NCBI RefSeq assembly: GCF_002237445.1
Contig: NZ_CP022527.1
Location: 2,108,001-2,172,000 of the forward strand
DNA: 64,000 nucleotides
Reading direction: 5' to 3'
From: Neisseria sp. KEM232
Lineage (GTDB): Bacteria > Pseudomonadota > Gammaproteobacteria > Burkholderiales > Neisseriaceae
Part shown: positions 34,124-43,339 of the stretch, piece after piece
Layout: each line of letters starts with the position of its first letter
How positions within the stretch are numbered: the first letter of the stretch is position 1
Made by a program: the position numbers and the translations under genes
Notes under the pieces: generated by a model
What the model was told of the DNA's origin: nothing
The model's input: the letters and a program-made list of their open reading frames with translations, nothing else
Database searches by the model: none

Positions 34124-34975
34124 ATGGAACGGATTTGGCAGGCGGGGCGGTTTGAATTGGATTTGGCCGCGCCGAAAATCATGGGCATTGTGAATGTGAC
34201 GCCCGATTCGTTTTCCGACGGCGGCACTTATGCGGCGGCTGCGGCCGACACGCTCGCGCATGCGGAAAAGCTGCTGCGCGGCGGCGCGGACATTTTGGAC
34301 GTGGGCGGCGAATCGACGCGGCCGGGAGCGGATTTTGTGTCGGCGGAAGAGGAGTGGCGGCGGCTGTCGACGGTACTGCCCGAGCTGGCGAAATGGAATG
34401 TGCCGATTAGTGTCGATACGCGGCGCACGGAGATTATGCGGCGGCTGCTGGATGCGGGCTGGGCGGACGTGATTAATGATGTGCAGGCGCTGGAAGATGC
34501 GGGTGCGGCGGCGCTTTTGGCGCGGCATCCGATGGTCGGCGTCTGCCTGATGCATATGAAGGGGCTGCCGCAGACGATGCAGGACAATCCCGCCTATGGC
34601 GATGTGGTGGCGGAAGTGGCGGCCTATCTGAACGAACGCGCGGCGGCCTGCGAAGCGGCGGGCATTGCGCGGCGGCGGCTGGTGCTCGATCCGGGTTTCG
34701 GTTTCGGCAAAACGCTGGAACACAATACCGCGCTGATGCGCGGCCTGTGGGCGCTGGCGCGGGAATGCGGCCTGCCGCTTTTGATTGGTGTGTCGCGCAA
34801 ACGGATGATCGGGGCGCTGACAGGCGAAGAGAAGCCGTCTGAACGGGCGGCGGGCAGCGTGGCGGCGGCGCTGGCGGCGGTGTCGCGCGGCGCAAACATC
34901 CTGCGCGTGCACGATGTGAAGGAAACCGCCGACGCGCTAAAAGTGTGGGCGGCGCTGGGTGGGGATTTGGCTTGA
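34124..34975 (+). CDS. folP: Dihydropteroate synthase
   Basis: Condenses p-aminobenzoate with hydroxymethyl-dihydropterin diphosphate; the sulfonamide target. 283 residues, TIM barrel. The signatures IMGIVNVTPDSFSDGG (about 20-35) and DVGGESTRPGA (61-71) are intact. The ATG at 34124 (MERIWQAG) is preferred over an upstream ATG at 34067 that would overlap the -10 element. Alone on its strand, divergent from rnc. Confidence 0.95.
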   Translation: MERIWQAGRFELDLAAPKIMGIVNVTPDSFSDGGTYAAAAADTLAHAEKLLRGGADILDVGGESTRPGADFVSAEEEWRRLSTVLPELAKWNVPISVDTRRTEIMRRLLDAGWADVINDVQALEDAGAAALLARHPMVGVCLMHMKGLPQTMQDNPAYGDVVAEVAAYLNERAAACEAAGIARRRLVLDPGFGFGKTLEHNTALMRGLWALARECGLPLLIGVSRKRMIGALTGEEKPSERAAGSVAAALAAVSRGANILRVHDVKETADALKVWAALGGDLA

Positions 34976-35146
34976 CGGGATATGAGGCCGTCTGAAAAGC
35001 CTTTCAGACGGCCTCCGATGCACAAAGACCGAGAAAGCGTGGCGCATGGCTCAATATGGCGGTTTATTACGCGCTTAACTGCTGTTTTTCAAAATTATTT
35101 TTCCGTTTTCATTCTATATTTTCATTCTATAAAAAGGAGCAGAATC

Positions 35147-36484
35147 ATGGCTAAAAAATATTTCGGCACCGACGGCGTGCGCGGCGAGGTGGGCAAATTT
35201 CCGATTACCCCCGATTTCGTGTTGAAACTGGGCTATGCCGCCGGGCGCGTGCTGGTAAAACACGACGGCAAGGGCAGGCCGACGGTGATTATCGGCAAGG
35301 ACACGCGCATTTCCGGCTATATGCTGGAAGCGGCGCTGGTGGCGGGCTTCACCTCGGCGGGCGTGAACGTAATCCAGACCGGCCCGCTGCCCACGCCCGG
35401 CATCGCCTATCTGACGCGCGCGCTGCGGCTGGCGGCGGGCGTGATGATTTCCGCCTCGCACAACGGCTATGCCGACAACGGCATCAAGTTTTTTGCCGAA
35501 GGCGGCGTGAAGCTGTCCGACAAAATCGAGCTGGAAATCGAGGCCGAATTGGACAAAACGGCGCAAACCGAGCATTCCGACCGCCTCGGCCGCGCCCGCC
35601 GCATCAACGGCGCCGACGACCGCTACATCGAGTTCTGCAAATCCACCTTCCCCAACCATTTCGACCTGCGCGGCCTGAAACTGGTGGTAGACAGTGCCAA
35701 CGGCGCGGGCTACGGCGTCGCACCGAAAGTGTTCCACGAGCTGGGCGCGGAAGTGGTGAGCATCGCCGACGAACCCAACGGCTACAACATCAACGAGCGC
35801 TGCGGCGCAACCTATGCGAAAAACCTGCAGGCCGCCGTTTTGCAGAACGAAGCCGACTACGGCATCGCCCTCGACGGCGACGGCGACCGCCTGCTGATGG
35901 CCGACAAAAACGGCCGCGTCTACGACGGCGACAAACTCATCTACGTTATCGCCAAAGCCCGCGCGCAGGAAGGGCTGCCGTTGGGCGGCGTGGTCGGCAC
36001 GGTCATGACCAATATGGCGATGGAGCTGGCCTTGCAGGAAAAAAACATCCCCTTCGCGCGCGCCAAAGTCGGCGACCGCTACGTGCTCGAACAATTGCAC
36101 GAGCGCGGCTGGCTGGTGGGCGGCGAGGCCTCCGGCCATGTGCTGTGCATGGACAAACACAACACGGGCGACGGCATCATCTCCGCCCTGCAAGTGTTCG
36201 CCGCCCTGCAAATTCTGGGGCAGGACTTGGAAACAGCGGTGGACTGGAAAGCCTTCCCGCAAACCATGATTAACGTGCGCATTGAAAAAGGGCGCGACTG
36301 GCAGGGCGCGTCGGCCGCCGTGCTGGCCGAAGTGGAACAGAGCCTTGCGGGCGAAGGCCGCGTGGTGCTGCGCGCATCGGGCACAGAGCCGGTAGTGCGC
36401 GTGATGGTCGAAGCACGCCGCGCCGACGCCGCCAAACAGGGCGCGGAGAAAATCGCCGACGCCATCCGCCAAGCGGCCGGATAA
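35147..36484 (+). CDS. glmM: Phosphoglucosamine mutase
   Basis: Converts glucosamine-6-phosphate to glucosamine-1-phosphate on the route to UDP-GlcNAc for peptidoglycan and lipopolysaccharide. 445 residues. The phosphoserine loop is ISASHNGYADNG (active S104), the metal loop DGDGDRLL near residue 243, and the C-terminal phosphate loop RASGTEPVVRVM. AAAAGGAG lies 8 bp before the ATG, confirming the start. The 171-bp gap upstream contains a DUS hairpin and an AT-rich likely promoter. Confidence 0.96.
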   Translation: MAKKYFGTDGVRGEVGKFPITPDFVLKLGYAAGRVLVKHDGKGRPTVIIGKDTRISGYMLEAALVAGFTSAGVNVIQTGPLPTPGIAYLTRALRLAAGVMISASHNGYADNGIKFFAEGGVKLSDKIELEIEAELDKTAQTEHSDRLGRARRINGADDRYIEFCKSTFPNHFDLRGLKLVVDSANGAGYGVAPKVFHELGAEVVSIADEPNGYNINERCGATYAKNLQAAVLQNEADYGIALDGDGDRLLMADKNGRVYDGDKLIYVIAKARAQEGLPLGGVVGTVMTNMAMELALQEKNIPFARAKVGDRYVLEQLHERGWLVGGEASGHVLCMDKHNTGDGIISALQVFAALQILGQDLETAVDWKAFPQTMINVRIEKGRDWQGASAAVLAEVEQSLAGEGRVVLRASGTEPVVRVMVEARRADAAKQGAEKIADAIRQAAG

Positions 36485-36488
36485 GGCC

Positions 36489-36508
36489 GTTCCCGCCTGC
36501 GCGGGAAT
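36489..36508. repeat. dRS3 repeat
   Basis: GTTCCCGCCTGCGCGGGAAT, one base from the ATTCCC-N8-GGGAAT consensus, directly after glmM. Confidence 0.8.
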
Positions 36509-36637
36509 GACGTTTCTGAAACAGGCCGTCTGAACCGCGCAGCTGTGCGGCGCAGACGGTTTTTCTGCGCGGATTTGCTGCTGCGCCCGCAGGGCTAAAC
36601 GGTGTAAAAACGGCGCGCCGCATGGCTTGTGATACGG

Positions 36638-36643
36638 TATAAT
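36638..36643 (+). promoter_or_regulatory. -10 promoter element upstream of the DedA gene
   Basis: TATAAT followed by CCGCCGC, 81 bp before the start chosen, again in the recurring AATCCGCC context. Confidence 0.4.
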
Positions 36644-36724
36644 CCGCCGCTTCTTTCAGACGGCCTGATGCCGCGCGGCATCAGGTTTCGGTTTTTCGAC
36701 AACGCCCGACAGGAAACAGGATTT

Positions 36725-37417
36725 ATGGCTGCCTTTTTAGAAAGTTTCTTCCTCCAATACGGATACGCAGCCGTGTTTTCGGTGCTTATCGCCTGCGGCT
36801 TCGGCGTGCCCATTCCCGAAGACATCACCCTCGTCACCGGCGGCATCATCTCCGGCCTTGGCTATACCGACGTGCACATCATGGTTGCCGTGGGCATGGC
36901 GGGCGTGCTGGCGGGCGACGGGCTGGTGTTTGCCGCCGGACGCATCTGGGGCGACAACATCCTCAAATTCAAACCCATCGCCCGCGTCATGACGCCCAAG
37001 CGCTACGCGCAGGTGGAAGAAAAATTTGAAAAATACGGCAACTGGGTGCTCTTCGTCGCCCGTTTCCTGCCCGGCCTGCGCACCCCCATCTACATGACCG
37101 CAGGCATCAGCGGCAAAGTGTCCGTGCTGCGCTTTATCGTGATGGACGGCCTCGCCGCCCTGATTTCCGTGCCCATCTGGGTTTATCTCGGCGACTACGG
37201 CGCCACCAACCGCGACTGGCTGATGAAAACCGTCCACCAACTCCAACACGGCCTGTTCGCCGCCATCGGCATCGGCGCGGCCGTTATCGGCTGGTTTTGG
37301 TGGAAAAAACGCACCCGCATTCGCTTTTACCGCGAGAAAATGGCCGAGTCCCGCGCCAAACGCAAAGCCGCCAAAGCAGAAAAAAAAGCGGCAAAGCAAA
37401 GCGCCGACAAAAAATAA
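36725..37417 (+). CDS. DedA family membrane protein
   Basis: 230 residues, about five membrane segments. DedA (SNARE-associated/VTT) proteins act as lipid flippases or undecaprenyl-phosphate recycling carriers; which one this is cannot be read. The family motifs are visible: GFGVPIPEDITLVTGG (about 20-35) and FVARFLPGLRTPIYMTAG (about 112-129, with the essential arginines). A strongly basic, lysine-rich cytoplasmic tail closes it. The start at 36725 is supported by the ATG that yields the standard N terminus. Confidence 0.9.
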   Translation: MAAFLESFFLQYGYAAVFSVLIACGFGVPIPEDITLVTGGIISGLGYTDVHIMVAVGMAGVLAGDGLVFAAGRIWGDNILKFKPIARVMTPKRYAQVEEKFEKYGNWVLFVARFLPGLRTPIYMTAGISGKVSVLRFIVMDGLAALISVPIWVYLGDYGATNRDWLMKTVHQLQHGLFAAIGIGAAVIGWFWWKKRTRIRFYREKMAESRAKRKAAKAEKKAAKQSADKK

Positions 37418-37420
37418 CCA

Positions 37421-37458
37421 GAAAAAGGCTTTCAGACGGCCGTCTGAAAGCCTTTTTC
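37421..37458. terminator. 38-bp perfect palindrome of two fused DUS
   Basis: Two opposite DUS share their GGCC centre, flanked by GAAAAAGGC and its complement, so the whole 38 bp is an exact palindrome with no loop. Terminator for the DedA gene. Confidence 0.8.
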
Positions 37459-37501
37459 ACACAGCGCAGATTTCCGTATTTTTCGGTTAAAATACGTTGC
37501 C

Positions 37502-38023
37502 ATGAACCCAGCCAAAAACAACCTCTTCCTAATCGGCCTGCCGGGCGCGGGCAAAACCACCCTCGGCAGACAGCTTGCCAAACGGCTCGACCGTCCGTTT
37601 TACGACAGCGACCAAACCGTCTGCGGGCGCACCGGCGTGTCCGTTCCCACCATCTTCGAGATGGAGGGCGAAGAAGGCTTCCGCATCCGCGAAGCGGCCG
37701 TTATCGACGAGCTCACCGCCCTTGACGGCATCGTCCTTGCCACCGGCGGCGGCGCGGCCATGCGCGAAGAAAACCGCCGCCGCCTGCACGAACGCGGCAC
37801 CGTTATCTACCTGCACGCCGTGCCCGAAATCCTGCTCGAGCGCACCCGCTGCGACAAAAACCGCCCGCTGCTGCAAGTGGCCGACCCGCTGACCAAACTG
37901 CGCGCCCTCTACGACGCGCGCGACGCCGTCTACCGCGCTGCCGCCCACCTTGTCGTCGAAGCCGACCAACACGACGGCCGCAAAACCGTCGCCCGCATCC
38001 TGCAACTTCTCCAACAGGACTAA
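37502..38023 (+). CDS. aroK: Shikimate kinase
   Basis: Phosphorylates shikimate in aromatic amino acid synthesis. 173 residues. Walker A GLPGAGKTTLGRQLA (about 10-24), the shikimate-binding DSDQ near residue 36, FRIREAAV near 61 and GGGAAM near 83. ATTTTTCGGTTAAAATACG upstream is a likely promoter. aroB starts 3 bp after its stop. Confidence 0.96.
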   Translation: MNPAKNNLFLIGLPGAGKTTLGRQLAKRLDRPFYDSDQTVCGRTGVSVPTIFEMEGEEGFRIREAAVIDELTALDGIVLATGGGAAMREENRRRLHERGTVIYLHAVPEILLERTRCDKNRPLLQVADPLTKLRALYDARDAVYRAAAHLVVEADQHDGRKTVARILQLLQQD

Positions 38024-38026
38024 ACC

Positions 38027-39106
38027 ATGCGCACCCTCACCGTCGCCGCCCCGTCGCACAGCTACCCCATCTTTATCGGCGAAAACCTGCTGTCCGGCCT
38101 CGCGCCGCACCTTGCCCCCTACGTCGGCAAAAAAGCCGCCGTCATCACCAACACTACCGTCGCCCCCCTCTACCTCAAACACGTTCAGACGGCCTTAGAC
38201 AGCCTCGGCGTCGAACACTTCCCCGTCATCCTGCCCGACGGCGAAGCCTACAAAACCTTCGACTCCCTCAACCTGATCTACGACGAACTCCTGCGCCGCC
38301 ACGCCGAACGCGGCACCACCCTTATCGCCCTCGGCGGCGGCGTTATCGGCGACACCGCAGGCTTTGCCGCCGCCACCTACCAGCGCGGCGTCCCCTTCGT
38401 CCAAATCCCCACCACCCTCTTAAGCCAGGTCGACTCATCCGTCGGCGGCAAAACCGCCGTCAACCACCCGCTGGGCAAAAACATGATCGGCGCGTTTTAC
38501 CAGCCACAGGCCGTCTTCGCCGACCTCACCGCCCTCGCCACCCTGCCGCCGCGCGAATTTTCCGCAGGCATGGCCGAAGTCATCAAATACGCCCTGTTGG
38601 GCGACGCGGATTTTCTCGACTGGCTGGAAAACAACATCGACGCCGTGATGGCGCAGCAGCCCGCAGCCCTCGCGCACACCGTCTACCACTGCTGCAAAAT
38701 GAAAGCCGACATCGTCGCCGCCGACGAAACCGAACGCGGCATCCGTGTGCATCTCAACCTCGGCCACACCTTCGGCCACGCCGTCGAAGCCGAAATGGGC
38801 TACGGCAACTGGCTGCACGGCGAAGCCGTCGCCGCCGGCATGGTGCTCGCCTGCCGCCTGTCCGAACAGACAGGCCGTCTGAAAGCCGCCGATACCGAAC
38901 GCGCCGCCGCCCTCATCCGCCGCGCCCGCCTGCCCGACGCGCCGCCGAAATTCCCGTTTGCACAATGGCTCGCACACATGCGCCACGACAAAAAAGTCAG
39001 CGGCGGCGTCATGCGCTTCATCGGCCTCGAACGCCTCGGCCAAGCCGAAATCACCGCCGTCGAAGACACGGAAATCCTCCGCCGCACCCTCGAGCCTTAT
39101 CTGTAA
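38027..39106 (+). CDS. aroB: 3-dehydroquinate synthase
   Basis: NAD+- and metal-dependent second enzyme of the shikimate pathway, 359 residues. GGGVIGDTAGFAAATYQRG near 103-121 and the zinc-site segments LGHTFGHAVE (with H about 248) and WLHGEAVAAGM (H about 264) are intact. Directly behind aroK, so the two are cotranscribed. A DUS lies inside near 38185. Confidence 0.96.
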   Translation: MRTLTVAAPSHSYPIFIGENLLSGLAPHLAPYVGKKAAVITNTTVAPLYLKHVQTALDSLGVEHFPVILPDGEAYKTFDSLNLIYDELLRRHAERGTTLIALGGGVIGDTAGFAAATYQRGVPFVQIPTTLLSQVDSSVGGKTAVNHPLGKNMIGAFYQPQAVFADLTALATLPPREFSAGMAEVIKYALLGDADFLDWLENNIDAVMAQQPAALAHTVYHCCKMKADIVAADETERGIRVHLNLGHTFGHAVEAEMGYGNWLHGEAVAAGMVLACRLSEQTGRLKAADTERAAALIRRARLPDAPPKFPFAQWLAHMRHDKKVSGGVMRFIGLERLGQAEITAVEDTEILRRTLEPYL

Positions 39107-39143
39107 AATCCTTCTCAGAAAAACCTTTCAGACGGCCTGTTGC

Positions 39144-39174
39144 AGGGTATGTTGCGCAGCAACGCACGCGGTTT
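39144..39174. repeat. Palindromic intergenic repeat, copy 1
   Basis: AGGGTATGTTGCGCAGCAAC then GCACGCGG; GTTGC/GCAAC stem with GCA loop. Copies at 39310 and 50390. Confidence 0.65.
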
Positions 39175-39309
39175 GGAGAACCAAAAACCGTCCCGCCGCC
39201 ATCAATCAGGCCGTCTGAAAACGAGCCGCCTTGATTTTCAGACGGCCTCCGTCAGTAGAGTGCGTGCCGCAGCAAACACGCGGCACGAAGCGGAAACCGT
39301 TCCTCCCCG

Positions 39310-39340
39310 TAGGGCGTGTTGCGCAGCAACGCACGTGGTT
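39310..39340. repeat. Palindromic intergenic repeat, copy 2
   Basis: Same family as 39144, here TAGGGCGTGTTGCGCAGCAA then CGCACGTGG. Confidence 0.65.
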
Positions 39341-39522
39341 TTGGTTTGCTGCAAACCATGCCAATCATTCAAAATAAAAAGCTATCTGGAAACAGACCAA
39401 CCGCTTTTTCAGACGGTCTCCGCCGCAAAGTCCGTCTTTCCAGAAACGCCATCCCCGCGAAGGCGGGGCGCCTCCCGTCCTTTATAAAGAGGCCGTCTGA
39501 AACCGCCGCACAGGAGAAAACC

Positions 39523-41733
39523 ATGCTGCCCCTTCCCCTGACCCCGCTTTTCGATGCCCGCCACATCGCCGTTATCGGCGCCAGCCAGCGCATGGAAACC
39601 CTCGGCGGGCGCGTGTTTGCCGCCCTGCTGCACCGGCCGTTCTACGGTCGGCTCACACCCGTCAACCTGCGACGCAAAACCGTGGCAGGGCTGGCGGCTT
39701 ATGCGGCGGTGGCGCAGATCGGCGAAACGCCCGACGCAGCCGTGGTTGCCGTCAACGCGCAGGGCAGGGCGGGCGCGGTGGCGGCCTGTGCGGCGGCGGG
39801 CGTGCCCTGCGTGCTGGTGCTGACGGCCGACGGTGAAGACGGCGGCGCGGGCGAATACGCCGCGCTGCTGAAAGCGGCAGGCGGCGAAGATGCGCCGACG
39901 CAGCTTCTGCTCTGCGGCGAAGACGGTTTCAACCTGCCGCAAAACGGTCTGTATGCCAACGGCGGCGGCCTGTTTCCCGCAGCGGGGCGCGTGGCGTTGA
40001 TCGGGCGGCAGGACGGCTTCTGCCGTGACGTGTTCCACCGGCTGGACGGTTTGAATGTCGGCTTTTCCTTTGCCGCCGGCTTGACGCCCGCCGCGCCGCC
40101 CGACCCGTGGCTGAACCGTTTCCGCGAAGACGCGGGCAGCCATGTGCTGGTTGTCCAATACCTGCCCGGACAGGATGCCGCTTTTTACAGCACGCTGCGG
40201 CTCGCGGCGCAGGACAAACAGATCATTCTCCACGCCGCGCAAAGCCTGTCCGAACAGGAAACCGCGCTGCTGCACGCATTGTGCGGACGCTGCGGCGCAT
40301 TGCCGACGCGCACGCCCGACGAGTTGCGCGCCGCCGTGCACGCCGCCTGCCTGCCGCGCCTGCGCCACGCGGCGGGCGTCCACATCCTCGGCGGTGGCGA
40401 AACGGGCTGGCTGGCCGATATGGCGCGCGCCGCCGGTGTGCAGCCGCAAGTCCTGCCTGCCTACGGCCGCCACGCCAATCCTCTGGAAATCCGCGATTTG
40501 GCCGCCGCCGCGCTGAACGGGCAAGACTGCCGCGCCCTGCTGGTGTCGGCCGCCGAACGCCCCGATGCCGTGCCGCAGCTTGCCCAATTGCAAAAACAGA
40601 GCGAAACGCCGCTTTATCTGGCCGCAGGCAGCGCGGCGGCAGGGTTTTCAGACGGCCTTCTGACTTTCGATACATCCGAGCAGGCAGTACGCACGCTGGC
40701 GGCGCAAAGCGCGTGGCAGCGCATCCGCAAAGAGCGGCAAACCGCCGCCAAACCGCCGCAGCAGACGCCGTCGCCGCCCGATTTGCGTCAGGCCGCGCTG
40801 TTGTCCGAGCATCCAACCGAGCTTGCCGCCGCCCTGCACCTGCCGCCGACGGAAGCGGAAAACCTGTTTTCAGACGGCCTTTTGTCCTACCGCATCCTGC
40901 CGCACTACGGCGCGGTGCTTGAAGCGCAATACCGCGGACAGACGGTGATGCTTCTGCCGCCCTTCGACACCGGCCACGCCCGCCGCCTAAACCGCTTTTT
41001 CGGCGGCAGCAGGCTGACCGGCGCGCTGGAACAGCTGCTGTTTTCCCTCAATGCCGCCGCTTACGGCCTGCCGCAGCTGCAATCGCTGTGTATCCGCGTC
41101 GATACCGCCGCTGCACGGATGCAGACGGAAAGCCTGTCTGTCGCCCGGGAAGCCGACGGACAAAGCTCCCCGTTTTTTGCCGCCGCGCCGCTTTCAGACG
41201 GCCGCTTCTTCACCGCCGCCGACGGACGGATACTTTTCGTCCGCCCGCTTTTGCCCGAAGACGCCGAAGCCTTGCAGCAGTTTGTCCGCAACATGGACGA
41301 AAACGACCGCCGCACGCGTTTTATGAGCGCCGTCAAAGAACTGCCGGGCGAGCGCCTTGCCCGTTTCAGCCGTTTGGACTATGCCCGCGAGGCAGCCGTT
41401 GCCGCGTGGTACGGCAATGGCGAGATGGCCGGCTGGGCGCAATACGCCTGCCTGCGTTTCCCCGACGCCTGTGAGTTCGGCATCGCCGTGGCCGCCGACA
41501 TGAAAAGGCAGGGACTGGCGCAGTATCTGATGCGGCTGCTGGTGCGTAGCGCCGGGCGGCAGGGCTACCGTTCCGTCTGCGCCGAAATCCTCGCCGGAAA
41601 CGCCGCCATGCTCGCCCTGGCCGCAAAACTGGGTTTCAAAACCGCGCCTTCGGCGGAGGACGGCGGCCTTTTTTCCGCGAAGCTGCCGCTGCAAAAAGAA
41701 AAACGCCCGAAAAACCGCCTGCTGCGGCAATAA
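39523..41733 (+). CDS. Pat-like protein acetyltransferase (NDP-forming acyl-CoA synthetase type plus GNAT)
   Basis: 736 residues. The N-terminal CoA-binding domain starts ARHIAVIGASQRMETLGG (about 11-28), flavodoxin-like succinyl-CoA-ligase domains follow, and a C-terminal GNAT domain covers about 610-725 (FGIAVAADMKRQGLAQYLM). Related proteins of about 900 residues (Pat) acetylate lysines of acetyl-CoA synthetase. The ATP-grasp segment is short and lacks clear motifs, so the ligase activity is probably lost and the GNAT domain is the active part. CAGGAGAAAACC precedes ATG 39523. Several DUS are translated (FSDGLL, LSDGRF). Confidence 0.8.
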   Translation: MLPLPLTPLFDARHIAVIGASQRMETLGGRVFAALLHRPFYGRLTPVNLRRKTVAGLAAYAAVAQIGETPDAAVVAVNAQGRAGAVAACAAAGVPCVLVLTADGEDGGAGEYAALLKAAGGEDAPTQLLLCGEDGFNLPQNGLYANGGGLFPAAGRVALIGRQDGFCRDVFHRLDGLNVGFSFAAGLTPAAPPDPWLNRFREDAGSHVLVVQYLPGQDAAFYSTLRLAAQDKQIILHAAQSLSEQETALLHALCGRCGALPTRTPDELRAAVHAACLPRLRHAAGVHILGGGETGWLADMARAAGVQPQVLPAYGRHANPLEIRDLAAAALNGQDCRALLVSAAERPDAVPQLAQLQKQSETPLYLAAGSAAAGFSDGLLTFDTSEQAVRTLAAQSAWQRIRKERQTAAKPPQQTPSPPDLRQAALLSEHPTELAAALHLPPTEAENLFSDGLLSYRILPHYGAVLEAQYRGQTVMLLPPFDTGHARRLNRFFGGSRLTGALEQLLFSLNAAAYGLPQLQSLCIRVDTAAARMQTESLSVAREADGQSSPFFAAAPLSDGRFFTAADGRILFVRPLLPEDAEALQQFVRNMDENDRRTRFMSAVKELPGERLARFSRLDYAREAAVAAWYGNGEMAGWAQYACLRFPDACEFGIAVAADMKRQGLAQYLMRLLVRSAGRQGYRSVCAEILAGNAAMLALAAKLGFKTAPSAEDGGLFSAKLPLQKEKRPKNRLLRQ

Positions 41734-41812
41734 ACGCTTGCGCGAAGCCGCCAAAGCAGCTTAAAATCCGCGCCTTTGTGTATCTCCGAACTTTCATTTG
41801 AGGAAAATAAAC

Positions 41813-42061
41813 ATGGTAGTTATCCGTTTGGCCCGCGGCGGCTCGAAAAAACGTCCCTTTTACAGCGTTGTCGTGACCGACAGCCGTAACCGCCGCGACG
41901 GCCGCTTCATCGAACGCGTCGGCTTCTACAACCCCGTTGCCAACGAAAAACAGGAACGCGTCCGCCTGAACAGCGAACGCCTGAACCACTGGGTCGGCCA
42001 AGGCGCGCAAATGAGCGATTCCGTTGCCAAACTGGTTAAAGAGCAACAGGCAGCCGCTTAA
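41813..42061 (+). CDS. rpsP: Ribosomal protein S16
   Basis: 82 residues beginning MVVIRLARGGSKKRPFY, the standard bS16 N terminus. GAGGAAAATAAAC before the ATG decides the start. First gene of the conserved rpsP-rimM-trmD-rplS operon; rimM begins 3 bp later. Confidence 0.97.
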   Translation: MVVIRLARGGSKKRPFYSVVVTDSRNRRDGRFIERVGFYNPVANEKQERVRLNSERLNHWVGQGAQMSDSVAKLVKEQQAAA

Positions 42062-42064
42062 TTT

Positions 42065-42574
42065 ATGGCAGACGAAACGCAATGGGTAGCCATGGGCTAC
42101 ATCAAAGGCGCGTTCGGCGTGAAAGGCTGGGTAAAAGTCTCGGCTGACACCGAATACGCCGACAGCCTGCTGGATTACCCGCAGTGGCGTCTGCGTAAAG
42201 ACACACATGCCGTTCAGGTCGAAGTTGAGGCCGGGAAACTGAACGGCAGCGAACTGCAAGTCAAATTTTCCGGCACAAACGACCGTGATGCCGCGCACGC
42301 CCTGCGCGGCTACACCATCGAAATCAGCCGCGCCGACTTCGCCCAAACCGAAGAAGGAGAATATTATTGGGCGGATTTGGTCGGTATGGCGGTTATCAGC
42401 CGCAGCGGCGAATCTCTCGGTACAGTGTCCGGGCTGATGCAAACGGGTGCGCACGATATTCTCATCGTCGACGGCGACAAAGGGCGGCAGCTGATTCCTT
42501 TCGTTGATTACTTTATCGATGACGTCAGCCGCGAAAACCGTACCATCACCGCCGATTGGGCTGCGGATTACTGA
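42065..42574 (+). CDS. rimM: Ribosome maturation factor RimM
   Basis: 169 residues. It assists maturation of the 30S head by binding S19. The N-terminal RimM domain (MGYIKGAFGVKGWVKV) is followed by a PRC barrel (YYWADLVGMAVISRSGESLG, about 99-118). The stop overlaps the trmD start (TGATG). Confidence 0.95.
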   Translation: MADETQWVAMGYIKGAFGVKGWVKVSADTEYADSLLDYPQWRLRKDTHAVQVEVEAGKLNGSELQVKFSGTNDRDAAHALRGYTIEISRADFAQTEEGEYYWADLVGMAVISRSGESLGTVSGLMQTGAHDILIVDGDKGRQLIPFVDYFIDDVSRENRTITADWAADY

Positions 42575-43326
42575 TGAAAATCCAAGCGATTACCCTGTTT
42601 CCGGAAATGTTCGACAGCATTACCGGCTACGGCGTGACCGGAAGGGCGCTGCAACAGGGGCTTTGGCAGTTTGAAGCGGTCAACCCGCGCCGTTTTGCCG
42701 ACAACAAACTTGGCTATATCGACGACAGACCGTTTGGCGGCGGACCGGGCATGATTATGATGGCACCGCCGCTTTATGCCGCCATCGAAGCCGCACGGGC
42801 GCAGACGCAAAGCGGCAGGGGCAGGGTGATATACCTCAGCCCGCAGGGAGCAGCGCTGACCCATGCAAAAGCAGCAGAACTGGCGCAGCTTTCCGATCTT
42901 ATACTGCTGTGCGGCCGCTACGAAGGCATAGACGAGCGGTTGCTGCAAAGCGGCGTTGATGAAGAAATCGGTATCGGCGACTTCGTCGTCTCCGGAGGCG
43001 AATTGCCCGCTATGATGCTGATGGATGCGGTATTGAGACTGGTGCCCGGCGTATTGGGCGACGCGCGCTCTGCCGAGCAGGACTCGTTTTCAGACGGCCT
43101 CTTGGATTGTCCGCACTACACCAGACCCACAGAATTTCAGGGCATGGTTGTTCCCGAAGTCTTACGTTCGGGCAACCACGGCCTGATAGCCGAGTGGCGG
43201 TTGGAACAATCGCTGCGACGCACCTTGGTGCGCCGGCCGGATTTGCTGGCACGGCGCAGTTTGATCCCACAGGAAGCCCGCCTCTTGCAGAAAATCGAGC
43301 AGGAGCAACGGGAAATCCAATCATAA
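42574..43326 (+). CDS. trmD: tRNA (guanine-37 N1)-methyltransferase
   Basis: 250 residues, SPOUT knot fold, SAM-dependent, makes m1G37. Motifs RPFGGGPGMIM near residue 53, LLCGRYEGIDERLL (about 111-124) and the knot sequence GDFVVSGGELPAMML (140-154). The ATG overlapping the rimM stop gives MKIQAITLFPEMF, the usual start; an upstream start would add residues from rimM. A DUS lies inside near 43086. Confidence 0.96.
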   Translation: MKIQAITLFPEMFDSITGYGVTGRALQQGLWQFEAVNPRRFADNKLGYIDDRPFGGGPGMIMMAPPLYAAIEAARAQTQSGRGRVIYLSPQGAALTHAKAAELAQLSDLILLCGRYEGIDERLLQSGVDEEIGIGDFVVSGGELPAMMLMDAVLRLVPGVLGDARSAEQDSFSDGLLDCPHYTRPTEFQGMVVPEVLRSGNHGLIAEWRLEQSLRRTLVRRPDLLARRSLIPQEARLLQKIEQEQREIQS

Positions 43327-43339
43327 TTTAGGAAAAACA

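Larger units (their letters stand above)
39107..39522. other. Repeat-rich gap after aroB
   Basis: 416 bp with several DUS (39127, 39209, 39237, 39409, 39492), two copies of a GTTGCGCAGCAACGCACG palindrome (39144-39174 and 39310-39340), a related AGCAAACACGCGGCACG piece near 39271, and a degenerate dRS3-like CATCCCCGCGAAGGCGGGG near 39449. No gene. Confidence 0.6.

Noticed and set aside
35114..36472. 452-codon frame antisense to glmM
   Set aside because: Alanine/valine/histidine-rich mirror frame without start signals or motifs.
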